A stretch of 64,000 nucleotides of DNA from Paenibacillus sp. PK3_47 (GCF_023520895.1 NZ_CP026029.1:5208001-5272000); one strand, 5' to 3'. Counted from the first letter of the stretch, positions 33,546 to 41,986 are shown. A program made the numbers and translations. The notes: generated by a model from the letters alone, not told the origin.

Positions 33546-34064
33546 TTACAGCAGTTCTTTTACGGCAGCTACAGCGGCCTCATAATCCGGATGCTCGGCC
33601 ATTTCGCCAAGGTACTCCACATAAGCCAGTTTGTTGTTCTTGTCCACAACGAAGATAGAGCGCATGTCGAGACGGAATTCCTTGATGAGCACGCCGTAGG
33701 CTTGTCCGAACGAGGTATCCTTGTGATCGGACAGCGTAATCACGCGGTCAATGCCGGCAGCGCCGCACCAGCGGGCCTGTGCAAAAGGCAGGTCTGTGCT
33801 GATCGTCAGAATAACCACGTCATCACCCAGCTCGGCGGCTTCTGTGTTGAAGCGGCGGGTCTGGGCATCGCATACACCTGTATCGAGGGAAGGCACAACA
33901 CTGATCAGCTTGATTTTGCCGGCAAAATCACTGAGGGAAGCTTCTTCCAGCAGGTTCTTGCTGATTGTGAAATCCGGAGCGGAGTCACCTGGTTTAAGCT
34001 CGGGTCCTATGAGGGTGATCGGGTTTCCTTTGAATGTGGCTGCGCCAGTTCTTTCCTGTGTCAT
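33546..34064 (-). CDS. tpx: Thiol peroxidase (atypical 2-Cys peroxiredoxin)
   Basis: 172 residues. Reduces hydrogen and alkyl peroxides in the cytosol using thioredoxin. The peroxidatic site is PSLDTGVC with Thr62 and Cys65; the resolving cysteine is Cys100 in ARWCGAAG. The N-terminal FKGNPITLIG and PGDSAPDF are standard for Tpx. Length and motifs match closely. Single gene, convergent with the DUF1499-like gene and divergent from the rhomboid gene. No PerR-box-like palindrome was recognised upstream. Confidence 0.96.
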   Translation of the reverse strand: MTQERTGAATFKGNPITLIGPELKPGDSAPDFTISKNLLEEASLSDFAGKIKLISVVPSLDTGVCDAQTRRFNTEAAELGDDVVILTISTDLPFAQARWCGAAGIDRVITLSDHKDTSFGQAYGVLIKEFRLDMRSIFVVDKNNKLAYVEYLGEMAEHPDYEAAVAAVKELL

Positions 34065-34175
34065 GTCCTTGTTTCCTCCTTGAGTGGTATAATTGGATTC
34101 TTACTGCCAGAATAAATTATAATCTTTTTAGAGACTTGCTGTCGAGCAAGACAAGATACATAAAGGATGGGTGCC

Positions 34176-34802
34176 ATGATATTCATACGATACGAGAAAT
34201 GGAAAAGCTACATCCGGTACTATCCGGTGACCTGTATTCTGATTCTGGCCAATGTTCTGATGTTTATTGTGCTGATGGTTAACGGCGGTTCAACAAACAT
34301 TGAGACGCTTGTAAAGTACGGCGGCACTGTAAATATATCGCCTTTTAAAGAGGAGATGTGGCGGTACTTTTCGGCGATGTTTCTGCACAACGGCTTTGCG
34401 CATCTGCTCTTTAACTGCTTCGCGCTGCTCGTATTTGCGCCGCCGCTTGAAAGGCTGCTGGGCTGGTGGCGGTATGCGCTGCTGTATCTGGGCGGCGGTT
34501 ACCTGGCTAATCTTCTTGCAGTCTCCGTCAGTGCACGTTCGGTGGTTGATGTGGGAACGGTATCTGTAGGTGCTTCAGGCGCAATTTATGCCGTGTATGG
34601 CGCGTTTCTGTACATAGCGGTACTGCAGAGAGGGATGATGGACGAAGGGTCGCGCAAAACGCTGTACGGGCTGCTGACGCTGGGTGTCATTATGTCGTTT
34701 GCTACCCCGAATGTGAACTGGATGGCTCATCTGGGCGGATTGCTCGCAGGTTTTTTCCTTTACGGACTTATAATACGCATCTTTAAAAGACGCAGAAGTT
34801 AG
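34176..34802 (+). CDS. Rhomboid family intramembrane serine protease
   Basis: 208 residues with about six membrane helices, the minimal bacterial rhomboid core. The catalytic serine is Ser134 in VGASG and the histidine is His185 in WMAHLGG; the oxyanion asparagine lies in HLLFNCFALL (Asn80) after MWRYFSAMFLHNGFAH. It cleaves single-pass membrane proteins within the bilayer; the substrate is unknown. AAAGGATGGG precedes ATG 34176; the ATG at 34167 overlaps that site. The LysR gene begins 11 bp after the stop, so the two are probably co-transcribed. Confidence 0.93.
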   Translation: MIFIRYEKWKSYIRYYPVTCILILANVLMFIVLMVNGGSTNIETLVKYGGTVNISPFKEEMWRYFSAMFLHNGFAHLLFNCFALLVFAPPLERLLGWWRYALLYLGGGYLANLLAVSVSARSVVDVGTVSVGASGAIYAVYGAFLYIAVLQRGMMDEGSRKTLYGLLTLGVIMSFATPNVNWMAHLGGLLAGFFLYGLIIRIFKRRRS

Positions 34803-34813
34803 GGGGCTCTGAC

Positions 34814-35728
34814 ATGGAGCTTAGACAGCTGCAGTATTTTCTGAAGGTTGCCCAAAAAGAGCATGTGACCAGGGCGGCGGAGGAGCTGCATGTGGCCCAA
34901 TCCGCGGTCAGCCGCCAGATTCATCAGCTGGAACAGGAGCTTGGGGTGGATCTGTTTATGCAGAAAGGGCGGAATCTTCAGCTTACACCCGTCGGACAGC
35001 TTTTTTGCAAAAGAGTGGAGTCAGTACTGAAGGAATTGGAGCGTTCCGTAGCGGAGGTGCATGAGTTTCTGGATCCGGAGCTGGGTGAGATCCGCATCGG
35101 ATTTCCGCACAGCCTGGGCACTCATCTGATCCCTACAATCGTTGCCGAGTTCCGCCGCCATTATCCGCATGTGAAGTTCCGCTTCAAGCAGGGCTCATAT
35201 CCGTCATTGATTAAGGATGTGCTTTCCGGTGAAATTGATCTGGCGTTTATTTCTCCTTTTCCGGAGAATGTGGGGCAGATTGCCGGGGATATCGTCATGA
35301 CTGAGGAGCTGTTCGCAGTTCTTCCGCAGAATCATCCGCTTGCCGGTGAGGATGTGATCCGGCTTGAGCAGCTGAAGGATGAGAAGTTTGTTTTATTCAG
35401 CCAGGGATACTCCCTCAGACCGATTGTGTGGCAGGCTTGTCTCCAGGCGGGCTTTAAGCCGCAGATTGCCTTTGAAGGCGGGGAGACGGACACTATCCGC
35501 GGTCTGGTTGCCGCCGGCATGGGAGTCAGCCTCCTGCCGGAGACGGCACTGTATCAGACAAACCCGATGCAGCCGGCACAGGTAAGGGTAGTTGAACCTG
35601 CAGTGACAAGAACGGTGGGAATTATTCACCGCAGTGACGGCAAGCTTCCGCTCGTGGCCCGTTCCTTCAGAACCTTTTTGCTTACCTATTTCAAAGACAG
35701 AAACAGCAATACCCCGGTCGGCTCTTAG
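34814..35728 (+). CDS. LysR family transcriptional regulator
   Basis: 304 residues. N-terminal winged HTH (MELRQLQYFLKVAQKEHVTR at 1-20, AQSAVSRQIHQLEQELG), then a periplasmic-binding-like effector domain (about 90-295) with EIRIGFPHSLGTHLIP and GVSLLPE. Likely senses a small molecule, but the ligand and target are unknown. LysR proteins often control a divergent neighbour; here no divergent gene exists, since the rhomboid gene is 11 bp upstream on the same strand. The 5' arm of its terminator lies inside the last codons. Confidence 0.92.
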   Translation: MELRQLQYFLKVAQKEHVTRAAEELHVAQSAVSRQIHQLEQELGVDLFMQKGRNLQLTPVGQLFCKRVESVLKELERSVAEVHEFLDPELGEIRIGFPHSLGTHLIPTIVAEFRRHYPHVKFRFKQGSYPSLIKDVLSGEIDLAFISPFPENVGQIAGDIVMTEELFAVLPQNHPLAGEDVIRLEQLKDEKFVLFSQGYSLRPIVWQACLQAGFKPQIAFEGGETDTIRGLVAAGMGVSLLPETALYQTNPMQPAQVRVVEPAVTRTVGIIHRSDGKLPLVARSFRTFLLTYFKDRNSNTPVGS

Positions 35729-35743
35729 CCTTCCGGGGTATTT
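35708..35743. terminator. Terminator overlapping the end of the LysR gene
   Basis: A 10-bp perfect stem AATACCCCGG (35708-35717) / CCGGGGTATT (35733-35742). The first arm codes for the last residues of the LysR protein. The T run is short (TTTG); a convergent gene ends at 35777. Confidence 0.7.
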
Positions 35744-35776
35744 GTCATATCTGATGCGATTAGCTGGCTGTCTCTG

Positions 35777-36454
35777 TTATTCGCGGTTGCCGAGGAACAT
35801 TGTGATCAACCGGAGAAGCTCAAGCAAGGATACTAGTGCAGCTGCTACATAAGTCAGTGCAGCGGCGTTCAGTACCTTGGCTACGCCGCGTTCTTCTTCA
35901 TTGCGGATATAACCCTGTTCTATCATAACCTGACGTGCACGGTTGCTGGCGTTGAACTCGACAGGCAGTGTTACAAGCTGGAAAGCTACTGCAGCCGAGA
36001 AGAAAATGATACCCAGCCCGATAAGGTTGAAGGAACTGAAGAGAAACCCTGCAAGCAGCATGAACGGCGCTATGCCGGAGGCAAAGTTCACAACCGGGAA
36101 CATCCGGTGGCGCAGTGTAAGCATAGGGTAGCTTACTTTATGCTGAATGGCGTGGCCTACTTCGTGGCAGGCAACGGATACGGCGGCAATGGAGCTTTCA
36201 TAATATACGGGTTCGGACAACCGGACAACCCGGTGAATCGGATCGTAGTGGTCGGATAGAGTTCCGCGTACAGGCTCGATCGGAACGTCGTACAATCCGT
36301 TTGCGTCAAGCATGCGTCTAGCGGCTTCATATCCGGTCAGCCCGTTCATGTTGGCAACCTTGGACCACTTCTTGAAATTTCCTTTAACTCTGAATTGTGC
36401 CCATAAAGAGAACACAAAGGCGACAATAACCAATAAATACATTAATGACATCAT
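35777..36454 (-). CDS. Zinc metallopeptidase, YugP family (membrane bound)
   Basis: 225 residues. Membrane helices near the start (LMYLLVIVAFVFSLWA), in the middle (about 125-165) and at the C-terminus frame a cytosolic zinc site HEVGH (97-101) in SVACHEVGHAIQHK. The GYEAARRMLDANGL, HYDPIHRVVRLSEPVY and FNASNRARQVM segments are standard for the family. Role in quality control is assumed, not proven. GGAGG sets the start at the ATG pair 36454; the GTG at 36469 lies in that site. Lies 34 bp downstream of the MerR gene. Confidence 0.92.
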   Translation of the reverse strand: MMSLMYLLVIVAFVFSLWAQFRVKGNFKKWSKVANMNGLTGYEAARRMLDANGLYDVPIEPVRGTLSDHYDPIHRVVRLSEPVYYESSIAAVSVACHEVGHAIQHKVSYPMLTLRHRMFPVVNFASGIAPFMLLAGFLFSSFNLIGLGIIFFSAAVAFQLVTLPVEFNASNRARQVMIEQGYIRNEEERGVAKVLNAAALTYVAAALVSLLELLRLITMFLGNRE

Positions 36455-36488
36455 AGTGCATTCCTCCACTGTTGTGTAAAAAGTATGT

Positions 36489-36920
36489 TTACATCGGCGG
36501 TCCCTGTGTCAGCAGGAGCCGGATCGCCTCCATGCAGGCAACGCCCCGTGGGATCAATGCGGAAAGTGCTCTGCTGGCCTGGCCTGGTTTCAGCCCGCTA
36601 ATCATGGGTTCAAGGGCTTTGACCTCGCGCTCAAGCCGCTGCATCTGCATTTCCAGCTCCGCCAGTTTGTCCGAAACGTCAGCTTCGGGAGCTGCTTCAT
36701 TCCACTTCTGCATCATGGACTTGATCTCTTCCAATGTATATTTCTCATGCTTTAATTGATTGATACGTTCCAAAGCGACTAAGGTTTCATGGTTATACAG
36801 CCTGTAGTTCTTCATGCTTCTTGTTTCAGGTGTAATAAGCCCGAGCTTCGTATAATAATCGATTGTACGCTCACTGGTGTTGGCGGCCTTGGCCAGTTCA
36901 CCAATTCTGTAAAGGGTCAT
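36489..36920 (-). CDS. MerR family transcriptional regulator
   Basis: 143 residues. N-terminal winged HTH typical of MerR (YRIGELAKAANTSERTIDYYTKLGLI), then a dimerising coiled coil (about 84-105, KLAELEMQMQRLEREVKAL) and a short C-terminus with one cysteine (GVACMEAIRLL). The class-defining metal-binding cysteines are missing, so the ligand is likely not a metal. Probably co-transcribed with the YugP-like peptidase gene 34 bp downstream, which may be its target. Confidence 0.9.
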   Translation of the reverse strand: MTLYRIGELAKAANTSERTIDYYTKLGLITPETRSMKNYRLYNHETLVALERINQLKHEKYTLEEIKSMMQKWNEAAPEADVSDKLAELEMQMQRLEREVKALEPMISGLKPGQASRALSALIPRGVACMEAIRLLLTQGPPM

Positions 36921-37164
36921 ATCCCCATTTTATCTCACCTCACTGACGAAATTCCGCCCGCATCCTGCAGGCTTTCTTCTATTATTTATATACCTAATGA
37001 TAACAAATCGTAAACCATACAGTCAAACGTCACACTTACTTTAAGTATATGCGGGAGGATGGCTTATGATGCCGTATGTACAACAATTTGCCTCTATAAG
37101 AATATACCTCATGGGAGAAGAGTTCAAATGTAAACAATTGAAAATACCCCTTGTTTTAAACCTG

Positions 37165-37180
37165 ACATAACGCGTTATGT
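37165..37180. promoter_or_regulatory. Perfect 16-bp palindrome, possible operator
   Basis: ACATAACGCGTTATGT is a perfect dyad, about 375 bp upstream of amtB and 245 bp from the MerR start, in a 634-bp stretch (36921-37554) without a convincing gene. The regulator is unknown. Confidence 0.45.
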
Positions 37181-37468
37181 AAATGAGTTCTCGTTATTAA
37201 GTATTCAAGTGTGAATGCAGAGAAGGAATAAAGTACAAATCAAAGGGGAATTGCAGCCGCGGGTAACGTTTGTAAAGCGGATATAAATTAACATGTGATA
37301 AGCATATAAATACACGGTATTTAGTATATATGCTATGCGTGTTTGTATGCAGCTAGGCTTACAGTGAAGAAAGTTCAGAAAATATGCATGAAGTATGGCG
37401 GAAACCGGCTGAATAAGGGAGAAACAGGAAGGCGGCTAAAATTAATCAGAGCATTAGAAAAAATAGTC

Positions 37469-37498
37469 TTGTCAATTTACCTGACTTCTGATTATAAT
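37469..37498 (+). promoter_or_regulatory. Promoter of amtB
   Basis: TTGTCA (37469-37474), 18-bp spacer and perfect TATAAT (37493-37498); transcription would start near 37505. Confidence 0.6.
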
Positions 37499-37519
37499 GA
37501 CATTAAGAGTTTCATGCTT

Positions 37520-37536
37520 TGTTAGAAAATATAACA
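37520..37536. promoter_or_regulatory. GlnR/TnrA-type operator
   Basis: TGTTAGAAAATATAACA fits the GlnR/TnrA consensus TGTNA-N7-TNACA at every fixed position. It lies just downstream of the predicted start of transcription and 18 bp before the amtB ATG, where bound GlnR would block transcription when nitrogen is plentiful. Confidence 0.7.
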
Positions 37537-37554
37537 TTGGGGAGTGGGGTAAAG

Positions 37555-38949
37555 ATGAAAAAGAAATTAGTAATGATGTTCCTGGCCATGGTTACACTGA
37601 TGGTCTATCCGGTCAGCGCCTTTGCTGCTGAGGGTCCTACGACACCGGCTTTGCAAATCGGGCTGGATACGGCGTTTACCTTCCTGGCATTTATTCTGGT
37701 ATTCTTTATGCAGGCGGGATTTGCACTGCTTGAGGCAGGTTCGGTCCGGATGAAGAATGCCGGTCACGTAGCAGGCAAGACAGTACTTACCCTTGCGATT
37801 GCGAGTGTGTGCTTCTGGGCTGTAGGGTTTGGATTAGGCTTCGGTAACGGCAACGGCTTTATTGGAACTACAGGCTTTTTCTACGGAGGGGAATCACAGG
37901 CGTCAATGTTTGAATCGCTGGCATTCTCTGATGTAGCCCTTAATATTAAATTCCTGTTCCAAATGGCTTTCGCAGCAGTATCCCTGGCTATCGTATCCGG
38001 TGGTATGGCGGAACGCGCGAAACTGAGCGTATACATTATCTTCGGTATTCTGTTCTCTGTAGTAATCTATCCTGTCGTAGCACACTGGGTATGGGGCGGC
38101 GGCTGGCTGGCGACTTTGGAAATGCAGGACTATGCAGGCTCCACGGTTGTCCACCTTACCGGTGCAACGGCAGCTGTTGTAGCGACAATTCTGCTGAAAC
38201 CCCGTCTTGGCAAGTTCAATAAAGAAGGCAAACCGGTTATTATTCCGGGTCACAACCAAGTGTTTACAGTACTCGGTGTAATCATCCTCTGGTTCGGCTG
38301 GTTCGGATTCAACCCTGGTAGTGCATTGTCCCCTATGGGCGGATTCTTCGGACACGTAGCTGTAACTACGAACATTGCTGCAGCTGCAGGCGGTCTGGCT
38401 GCACTGATTGCTTCCTGGCTGTACTTCGGCAAATCCGATATTCCTGCCATGCTGAACGGTGTTTTGGCAGCCCTGGTTGCAATCACCGGAGCCTGTGCTT
38501 TTGTAGAACCTTGGGCAGCAATTGTTATTGGTCTTGTTGCAGGTGCATTCACATTCATGACTTCCCAATGGCTGGAACGTGCAGGGCTTGACGATCCGAT
38601 CTATGCTTTCTCCGTACACGGTATTGCGGGGATATGGGGTGCATTGTCCACAGGTCTCTTTGCAACACCTGAACTGATTGAACAAGGCGGACTTGTAGGT
38701 GAAGCAGGCCTGTTCTATGGCGGCGGCTTCCACCAGCTGGGCGTTCAGGCGCTTGGCGTAATCGGAACCTTTGCTTTTGTAGCTGTACTGTCCTTTATCA
38801 TCCTTTATGTAATGAAGCTTGTTATCGGCATCCGTGTTACAGAAGAAGAAGAATTGATGGGTCTGGATATCAGCGAACACGGTACTTACGGGTATCCTGA
38901 GCAAATGAAACTGGTTACGGATTCGGAATCCAAAAATCTCAAAGGTTAA
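37555..38949 (+). CDS. amtB: Ammonium transporter (Amt family)
   Basis: 464 residues: a cleavable-looking signal segment (MKKKLVMMFLAMVTLMVYPVS), then 11 membrane helices. Amt marks are FFMQAGFALLEAGSVR, NAGHVAGKTVL, SGGMAERAKL, HWVWGGGWLA, DYAGSTVVHLTGA and GFNPGSALSPM, with the pore histidines in the VVHLTG and SVHGIAG regions. It conducts ammonium or ammonia when nitrogen is scarce. Preceded by a GlnR/TnrA-like site. No glnK gene follows; the next gene is a GlnD-like nucleotidyltransferase 32 bp on. Confidence 0.95.
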   Translation: MKKKLVMMFLAMVTLMVYPVSAFAAEGPTTPALQIGLDTAFTFLAFILVFFMQAGFALLEAGSVRMKNAGHVAGKTVLTLAIASVCFWAVGFGLGFGNGNGFIGTTGFFYGGESQASMFESLAFSDVALNIKFLFQMAFAAVSLAIVSGGMAERAKLSVYIIFGILFSVVIYPVVAHWVWGGGWLATLEMQDYAGSTVVHLTGATAAVVATILLKPRLGKFNKEGKPVIIPGHNQVFTVLGVIILWFGWFGFNPGSALSPMGGFFGHVAVTTNIAAAAGGLAALIASWLYFGKSDIPAMLNGVLAALVAITGACAFVEPWAAIVIGLVAGAFTFMTSQWLERAGLDDPIYAFSVHGIAGIWGALSTGLFATPELIEQGGLVGEAGLFYGGGFHQLGVQALGVIGTFAFVAVLSFIILYVMKLVIGIRVTEEEELMGLDISEHGTYGYPEQMKLVTDSESKNLKG

Positions 38950-38981
38950 TTTACTAAAATAATGATATGGAGGCGGACCGT

Positions 38982-40058
38982 GTGGCTTCGATGGAGTCGG
39001 CAGAATGGACGCAGGACAACAATTATATATCCATCGCAACGGCCGGTTCGCCGCTGGAGCTGAAGGCAAGGCGTATTGCCTGCCAGAGGGTGCTTCTTGC
39101 GCAGCTGAACGTGATTCCAATTGAGGAATGGATGTCCCGTGTCAATGCCATGCATGACCGTATTGCATTGACGGCGGCAGCCATATGTGAGGCGCAGATG
39201 AAAGAGGCGGGCTACGGCCCGCCTCCCTGCGCTTATTCCTTTATTGTCTTCGGCAGTGCGGGCAGACAGGAATCCACGCTCTGGAGTGATCAGGATAACG
39301 GACTGATTGTGGAAGGCGAGCCGGATGGAGAGAAACGCAGCTACTTCGGGGCGTTCGGCACCATGATGTCCGATGTGCTTGAACAAGCCGGTTATGAGAA
39401 ATGCGAAGGCAAGGTGATGTGCTCTGAGCCGCTATGGCGCAAGACATTGACGGAATGGAAGGAGCAGCTGCATAGCTGGATGAACCAGCTGGAATGGGAG
39501 CCGGTCAGGTATCTGCTTATTGCCTCTGATATGCGCCATGTAGCCGGAAGTGAAGAGTTATCAGCACGGTGGCGGGAGGCTTTTCATACCGGCTTTGCCG
39601 GTAATGATAAGCTGTCCACCGCAGTTCTCCGCAATACGGTCCGGCACAAGGCAACGCTCAATCTTCTTGGCCAGGTACTCACTGAACGTTTCGGAGATCA
39701 CGCCGGAGAATTTGATATCAAATACGGGGTTTATATCCCGCTTGTGAACATCGTCAGGCACACAGCGCTTCTGCACGGCATACAGGACAATTCAACGCTT
39801 AACAGACTGCGTGCTCTAGAGGGGCTTGACAAGTATCCGCATCTGGAGGATATCCGCCGCGCTTTTCTGACTGCTCTGCGGATGCGTGTAAACACCCCCT
39901 ACAGTGACGTTGAGGGACTGTTGTCCAGCAGTGACTATATAGCCGAAAGTGATCTGAAAAATAAGCAGCTTCTATCTGAATTAAGGGAAAGTCTGCTGAT
40001 TGTCAGACGTCTGCACAAGGCGCTGCAGCGTCAGCTCCGTTCAGCGGAAAGGAGGTAG
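38982..40058 (+). CDS. DUF294 nucleotidyltransferase-like protein (GlnD-related)
   Basis: 358 residues. The nucleotidyltransferase core is plain: FGSAGRQESTLWSDQDNGLI (90-109) with Asp103 and Asp105 as likely metal ligands, related to the catalytic part of GlnD. The second half (about 200-350: TAVLRNTVRHKATLNLLGQ, KYGVYIPLVNIVRHTALLHG) fits the DUF294 C-terminal helical domain. The CBS and cyclic-nucleotide domains seen in many proteobacterial relatives are absent. The target is unknown. GTG 38982 follows GGAGGCGG; the ATG at 38967 contains that site. It sits between amtB and an exonuclease gene. Confidence 0.88.
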   Translation: MASMESAEWTQDNNYISIATAGSPLELKARRIACQRVLLAQLNVIPIEEWMSRVNAMHDRIALTAAAICEAQMKEAGYGPPPCAYSFIVFGSAGRQESTLWSDQDNGLIVEGEPDGEKRSYFGAFGTMMSDVLEQAGYEKCEGKVMCSEPLWRKTLTEWKEQLHSWMNQLEWEPVRYLLIASDMRHVAGSEELSARWREAFHTGFAGNDKLSTAVLRNTVRHKATLNLLGQVLTERFGDHAGEFDIKYGVYIPLVNIVRHTALLHGIQDNSTLNRLRALEGLDKYPHLEDIRRAFLTALRMRVNTPYSDVEGLLSSSDYIAESDLKNKQLLSELRESLLIVRRLHKALQRQLRSAERR

Positions 40059-40060
40059 TC

Positions 40061-40810
40061 ATGAAGGAGCCGAACAAAGGCGGAGGATTCTGGAATAACC
40101 TGAGACAAGGCGGCATGCCATCCGCCATTGCATCCATGAGAGGCGGGGAGTCCGCCCAGCAAACTGCGCAGCAAATGGCCTTTATCCGTTCTCTGATGCG
40201 AGAAAAGCGGCGTCCTGAAGTACTGCATACTCCGCTGTCCGAACTGGAGACGGTCATATTCGATTTGGAGACGACAGGCTTTTCCCATCAGCATGGAGAT
40301 GAAATTTTGTCCTTTGGGGCAATTCGTGTGGTCGGCGAAGAAATTAAGGAAGATGAATGCTTTTACACACTGGTTAATTGCCAGACGGCCATTCCGGAGG
40401 ATATTACATTGCTTACCGGAATATCAGGGGATATGACAGCAGCTGCTCCTTCCCTGATGGAATGCCTTCACAGCTTTATGACCTTTGTGGGACACAGGGT
40501 GCTGGTGGCACACGGGAGCTCTCATGACAAAGCTTTTCTGAATGCGGCATTGTGGAAGACCTCCAAGGTCCAGCTGACCCACAGGGTGCTTGATACAATG
40601 ATGCTGGCCCGGTGGCTGGAGCCGCACCGGAGCAACTATACGCTGGATGAGCTGCTGGCGGTGCATGAAATTCCTATCCAGGGCAGGCATCACGCGCTGG
40701 AGGATGCCAGGATGACAGCGCGTCTGTGGGTCTCCTACCTCCGCGATATTTCCCGGAGACGGCAGGTAGAGACGTTAGGCGATCTGTATGCTTACCTTAG
40801 CAGGTCATAA
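40061..40810 (+). CDS. DnaQ-type DEDD 3'-5' exonuclease
   Basis: 249 residues. Exonuclease domain from about 62 to 225: Exo I VIFDLETTGF (Asp68, Glu70), Exo II around LVAHGSSHDKAFLN and Exo III HHALEDARMT, so the DEDDh set is complete. A 60-residue N-terminal extension is unlike PolC. It starts 2 bp after the DUF294 gene, with its AAAGGAGG inside the end of that gene, so translation is coupled. Many bacteria pair DUF294 and DnaQ-like genes, but the joint function is not known. Confidence 0.92.
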   Translation: MKEPNKGGGFWNNLRQGGMPSAIASMRGGESAQQTAQQMAFIRSLMREKRRPEVLHTPLSELETVIFDLETTGFSHQHGDEILSFGAIRVVGEEIKEDECFYTLVNCQTAIPEDITLLTGISGDMTAAAPSLMECLHSFMTFVGHRVLVAHGSSHDKAFLNAALWKTSKVQLTHRVLDTMMLARWLEPHRSNYTLDELLAVHEIPIQGRHHALEDARMTARLWVSYLRDISRRRQVETLGDLYAYLSRS

Positions 40811-41264
40811 AGGGGACCTCAACGAGCTGGCGGGTGATGATTCCTTCGGCATCAGGCTGCCGGACAATATGAAATCCCTTCAGTTCGGGAATGGTGCCGT
40901 CAGATCCGGGAGAGCCGATCAGGTATGCCTGGAACTCAGGGCCGAGGCCGGGAAGCCCCTTTAAGTCCGCTTCAGACGGCCACGGTGCCGAGTTCGGATG
41001 GGAGTGGAACAGACCGATTATCTGGGGTTCATTGTACAGAATCCGCACCCATTCCCCGGGATCAGGAACAAAAGAATGCAGCGGGTCTGGCGCTACGTTG
41101 CTGACCGGCACATAGCTGTCGATAAGCATGCCGCCCGCTGCGGCAGTCCCCAGCAGGACTCCGCAGGCCTCCTGCGGATAACTGGTCAGCAAGTGCTTCC
41201 CCAGCATGTGCTGTACGGAGACACTCAGTCTTATGGGCTGAACTTCTCCATGGTGTGCTGTCAT
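40797..41264 (-). CDS. JAMM/Mov34 metalloprotease-like protein (M67)
   Basis: 155 residues. The JAMM zinc motif is intact: Glu32 (QEACGVLLG), then His87-Ser-His89 and Ser97, Asp100 in HSHPNSAPWPSEAD. The bacterial stand-alone form usually removes ubiquitin-like sulfur carrier tails or peptides during cysteine or cofactor biosynthesis; no such partner is adjacent here. Its 3' end overlaps the end of the convergent exonuclease gene by 14 bp. Confidence 0.9.
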   Translation of the reverse strand: MTAHHGEVQPIRLSVSVQHMLGKHLLTSYPQEACGVLLGTAAAGGMLIDSYVPVSNVAPDPLHSFVPDPGEWVRILYNEPQIIGLFHSHPNSAPWPSEADLKGLPGLGPEFQAYLIGSPGSDGTIPELKGFHIVRQPDAEGIITRQLVEVPFMTC

Positions 41265-41401
41265 GTATTCACCCCTCTCTCTTCATGGGATTTCGTCATT
41301 GACGGAATCCTCTTTTTTTATGTGATCCGGTGGTTTGAAACTGCCATGATTAGGGGTACAATAGGAGCAATCACATCCTATTGTAAAGGAATAGACTGCA
41401 T

Positions 41402-41968
41402 ATGAGAGCCCGTAATAAAAGAAATCTGACAGTTGTAGCTGTGATTCTTTTCCTGGCCGTGCTTGCCATAGAACGTCAAATGAGACCTGAGCCGGAGGCG
41501 GTTGCTGTACTGCAGCAGCAGACAGCACAGGCTGCAAGCGGTGCCGGTGCCGGCCTGATGGCTCCATCCTTTACTCTCCAGGGGAATTCCGGTACTGCAT
41601 ATGAAGTTGGAGGGCCCAGGGAGAAGGCGCTGATGCTTAATTTCTGGGCTTCCTGGTGTGATCCCTGCAAGCAGGAAGCGCCGGAGCTCAACAGAATGGC
41701 GCTCAAATACAAGGATGTGCTCGATGTATACGGGATCAATGTGACGAGTCAGGATTATAAGCCGAATGCCGAGCGCTTTATCAAGAAGTACATGCTGGCA
41801 TTTCCCGTGATGTTCGATGTCAAAGGTGAGGTCTTCGATAAGTATAATGGGGCTGTATTCCCCACTAATGTGCTGATTGACAAAAACGGAGTGGTCTCCG
41901 AGGTTATTCTCGGCGTACTTACTCCGGAAGAGCTGGAGCAGAAAATTATCACGCTTACCGGTTCATAA
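41402..41968 (+). CDS. Membrane-anchored TlpA/ResA-like thiol-disulfide protein
   Basis: 188 residues. An N-terminal uncleaved membrane helix (about 8-24) is followed by an external thioredoxin fold. The active site is WASWCDPCK (Cys86, Cys89), preceded by APSFTLQG and followed by the cis-proline stretch VFPTNVLIDKNG. Likely a reductant outside the membrane, for cytochrome c maturation or spore-coat or cell-wall enzymes; the partner is unknown. Single gene between its own promoter region and a strong bidirectional terminator. Confidence 0.92.
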   Translation: MRARNKRNLTVVAVILFLAVLAIERQMRPEPEAVAVLQQQTAQAASGAGAGLMAPSFTLQGNSGTAYEVGGPREKALMLNFWASWCDPCKQEAPELNRMALKYKDVLDVYGINVTSQDYKPNAERFIKKYMLAFPVMFDVKGEVFDKYNGAVFPTNVLIDKNGVVSEVILGVLTPEELEQKIITLTGS

Positions 41969-41986
41969 AAGATATTGCTTCAGTAT

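Noticed and set aside
37343..37520. CRISPR or tandem repeats in the amtB upstream region
   Set aside because: No regularly spaced repeat; only scattered AT-rich similarity.
37343..37525. 60-codon plus-strand frame upstream of amtB
   Set aside because: It spans the predicted amtB promoter and operator, has no ribosome binding site and a composition unlike a protein.
37903..39120. 405-codon antisense frame across amtB
   Set aside because: Shadow of the amtB reading frame; cysteine/tyrosine-rich nonsense composition.
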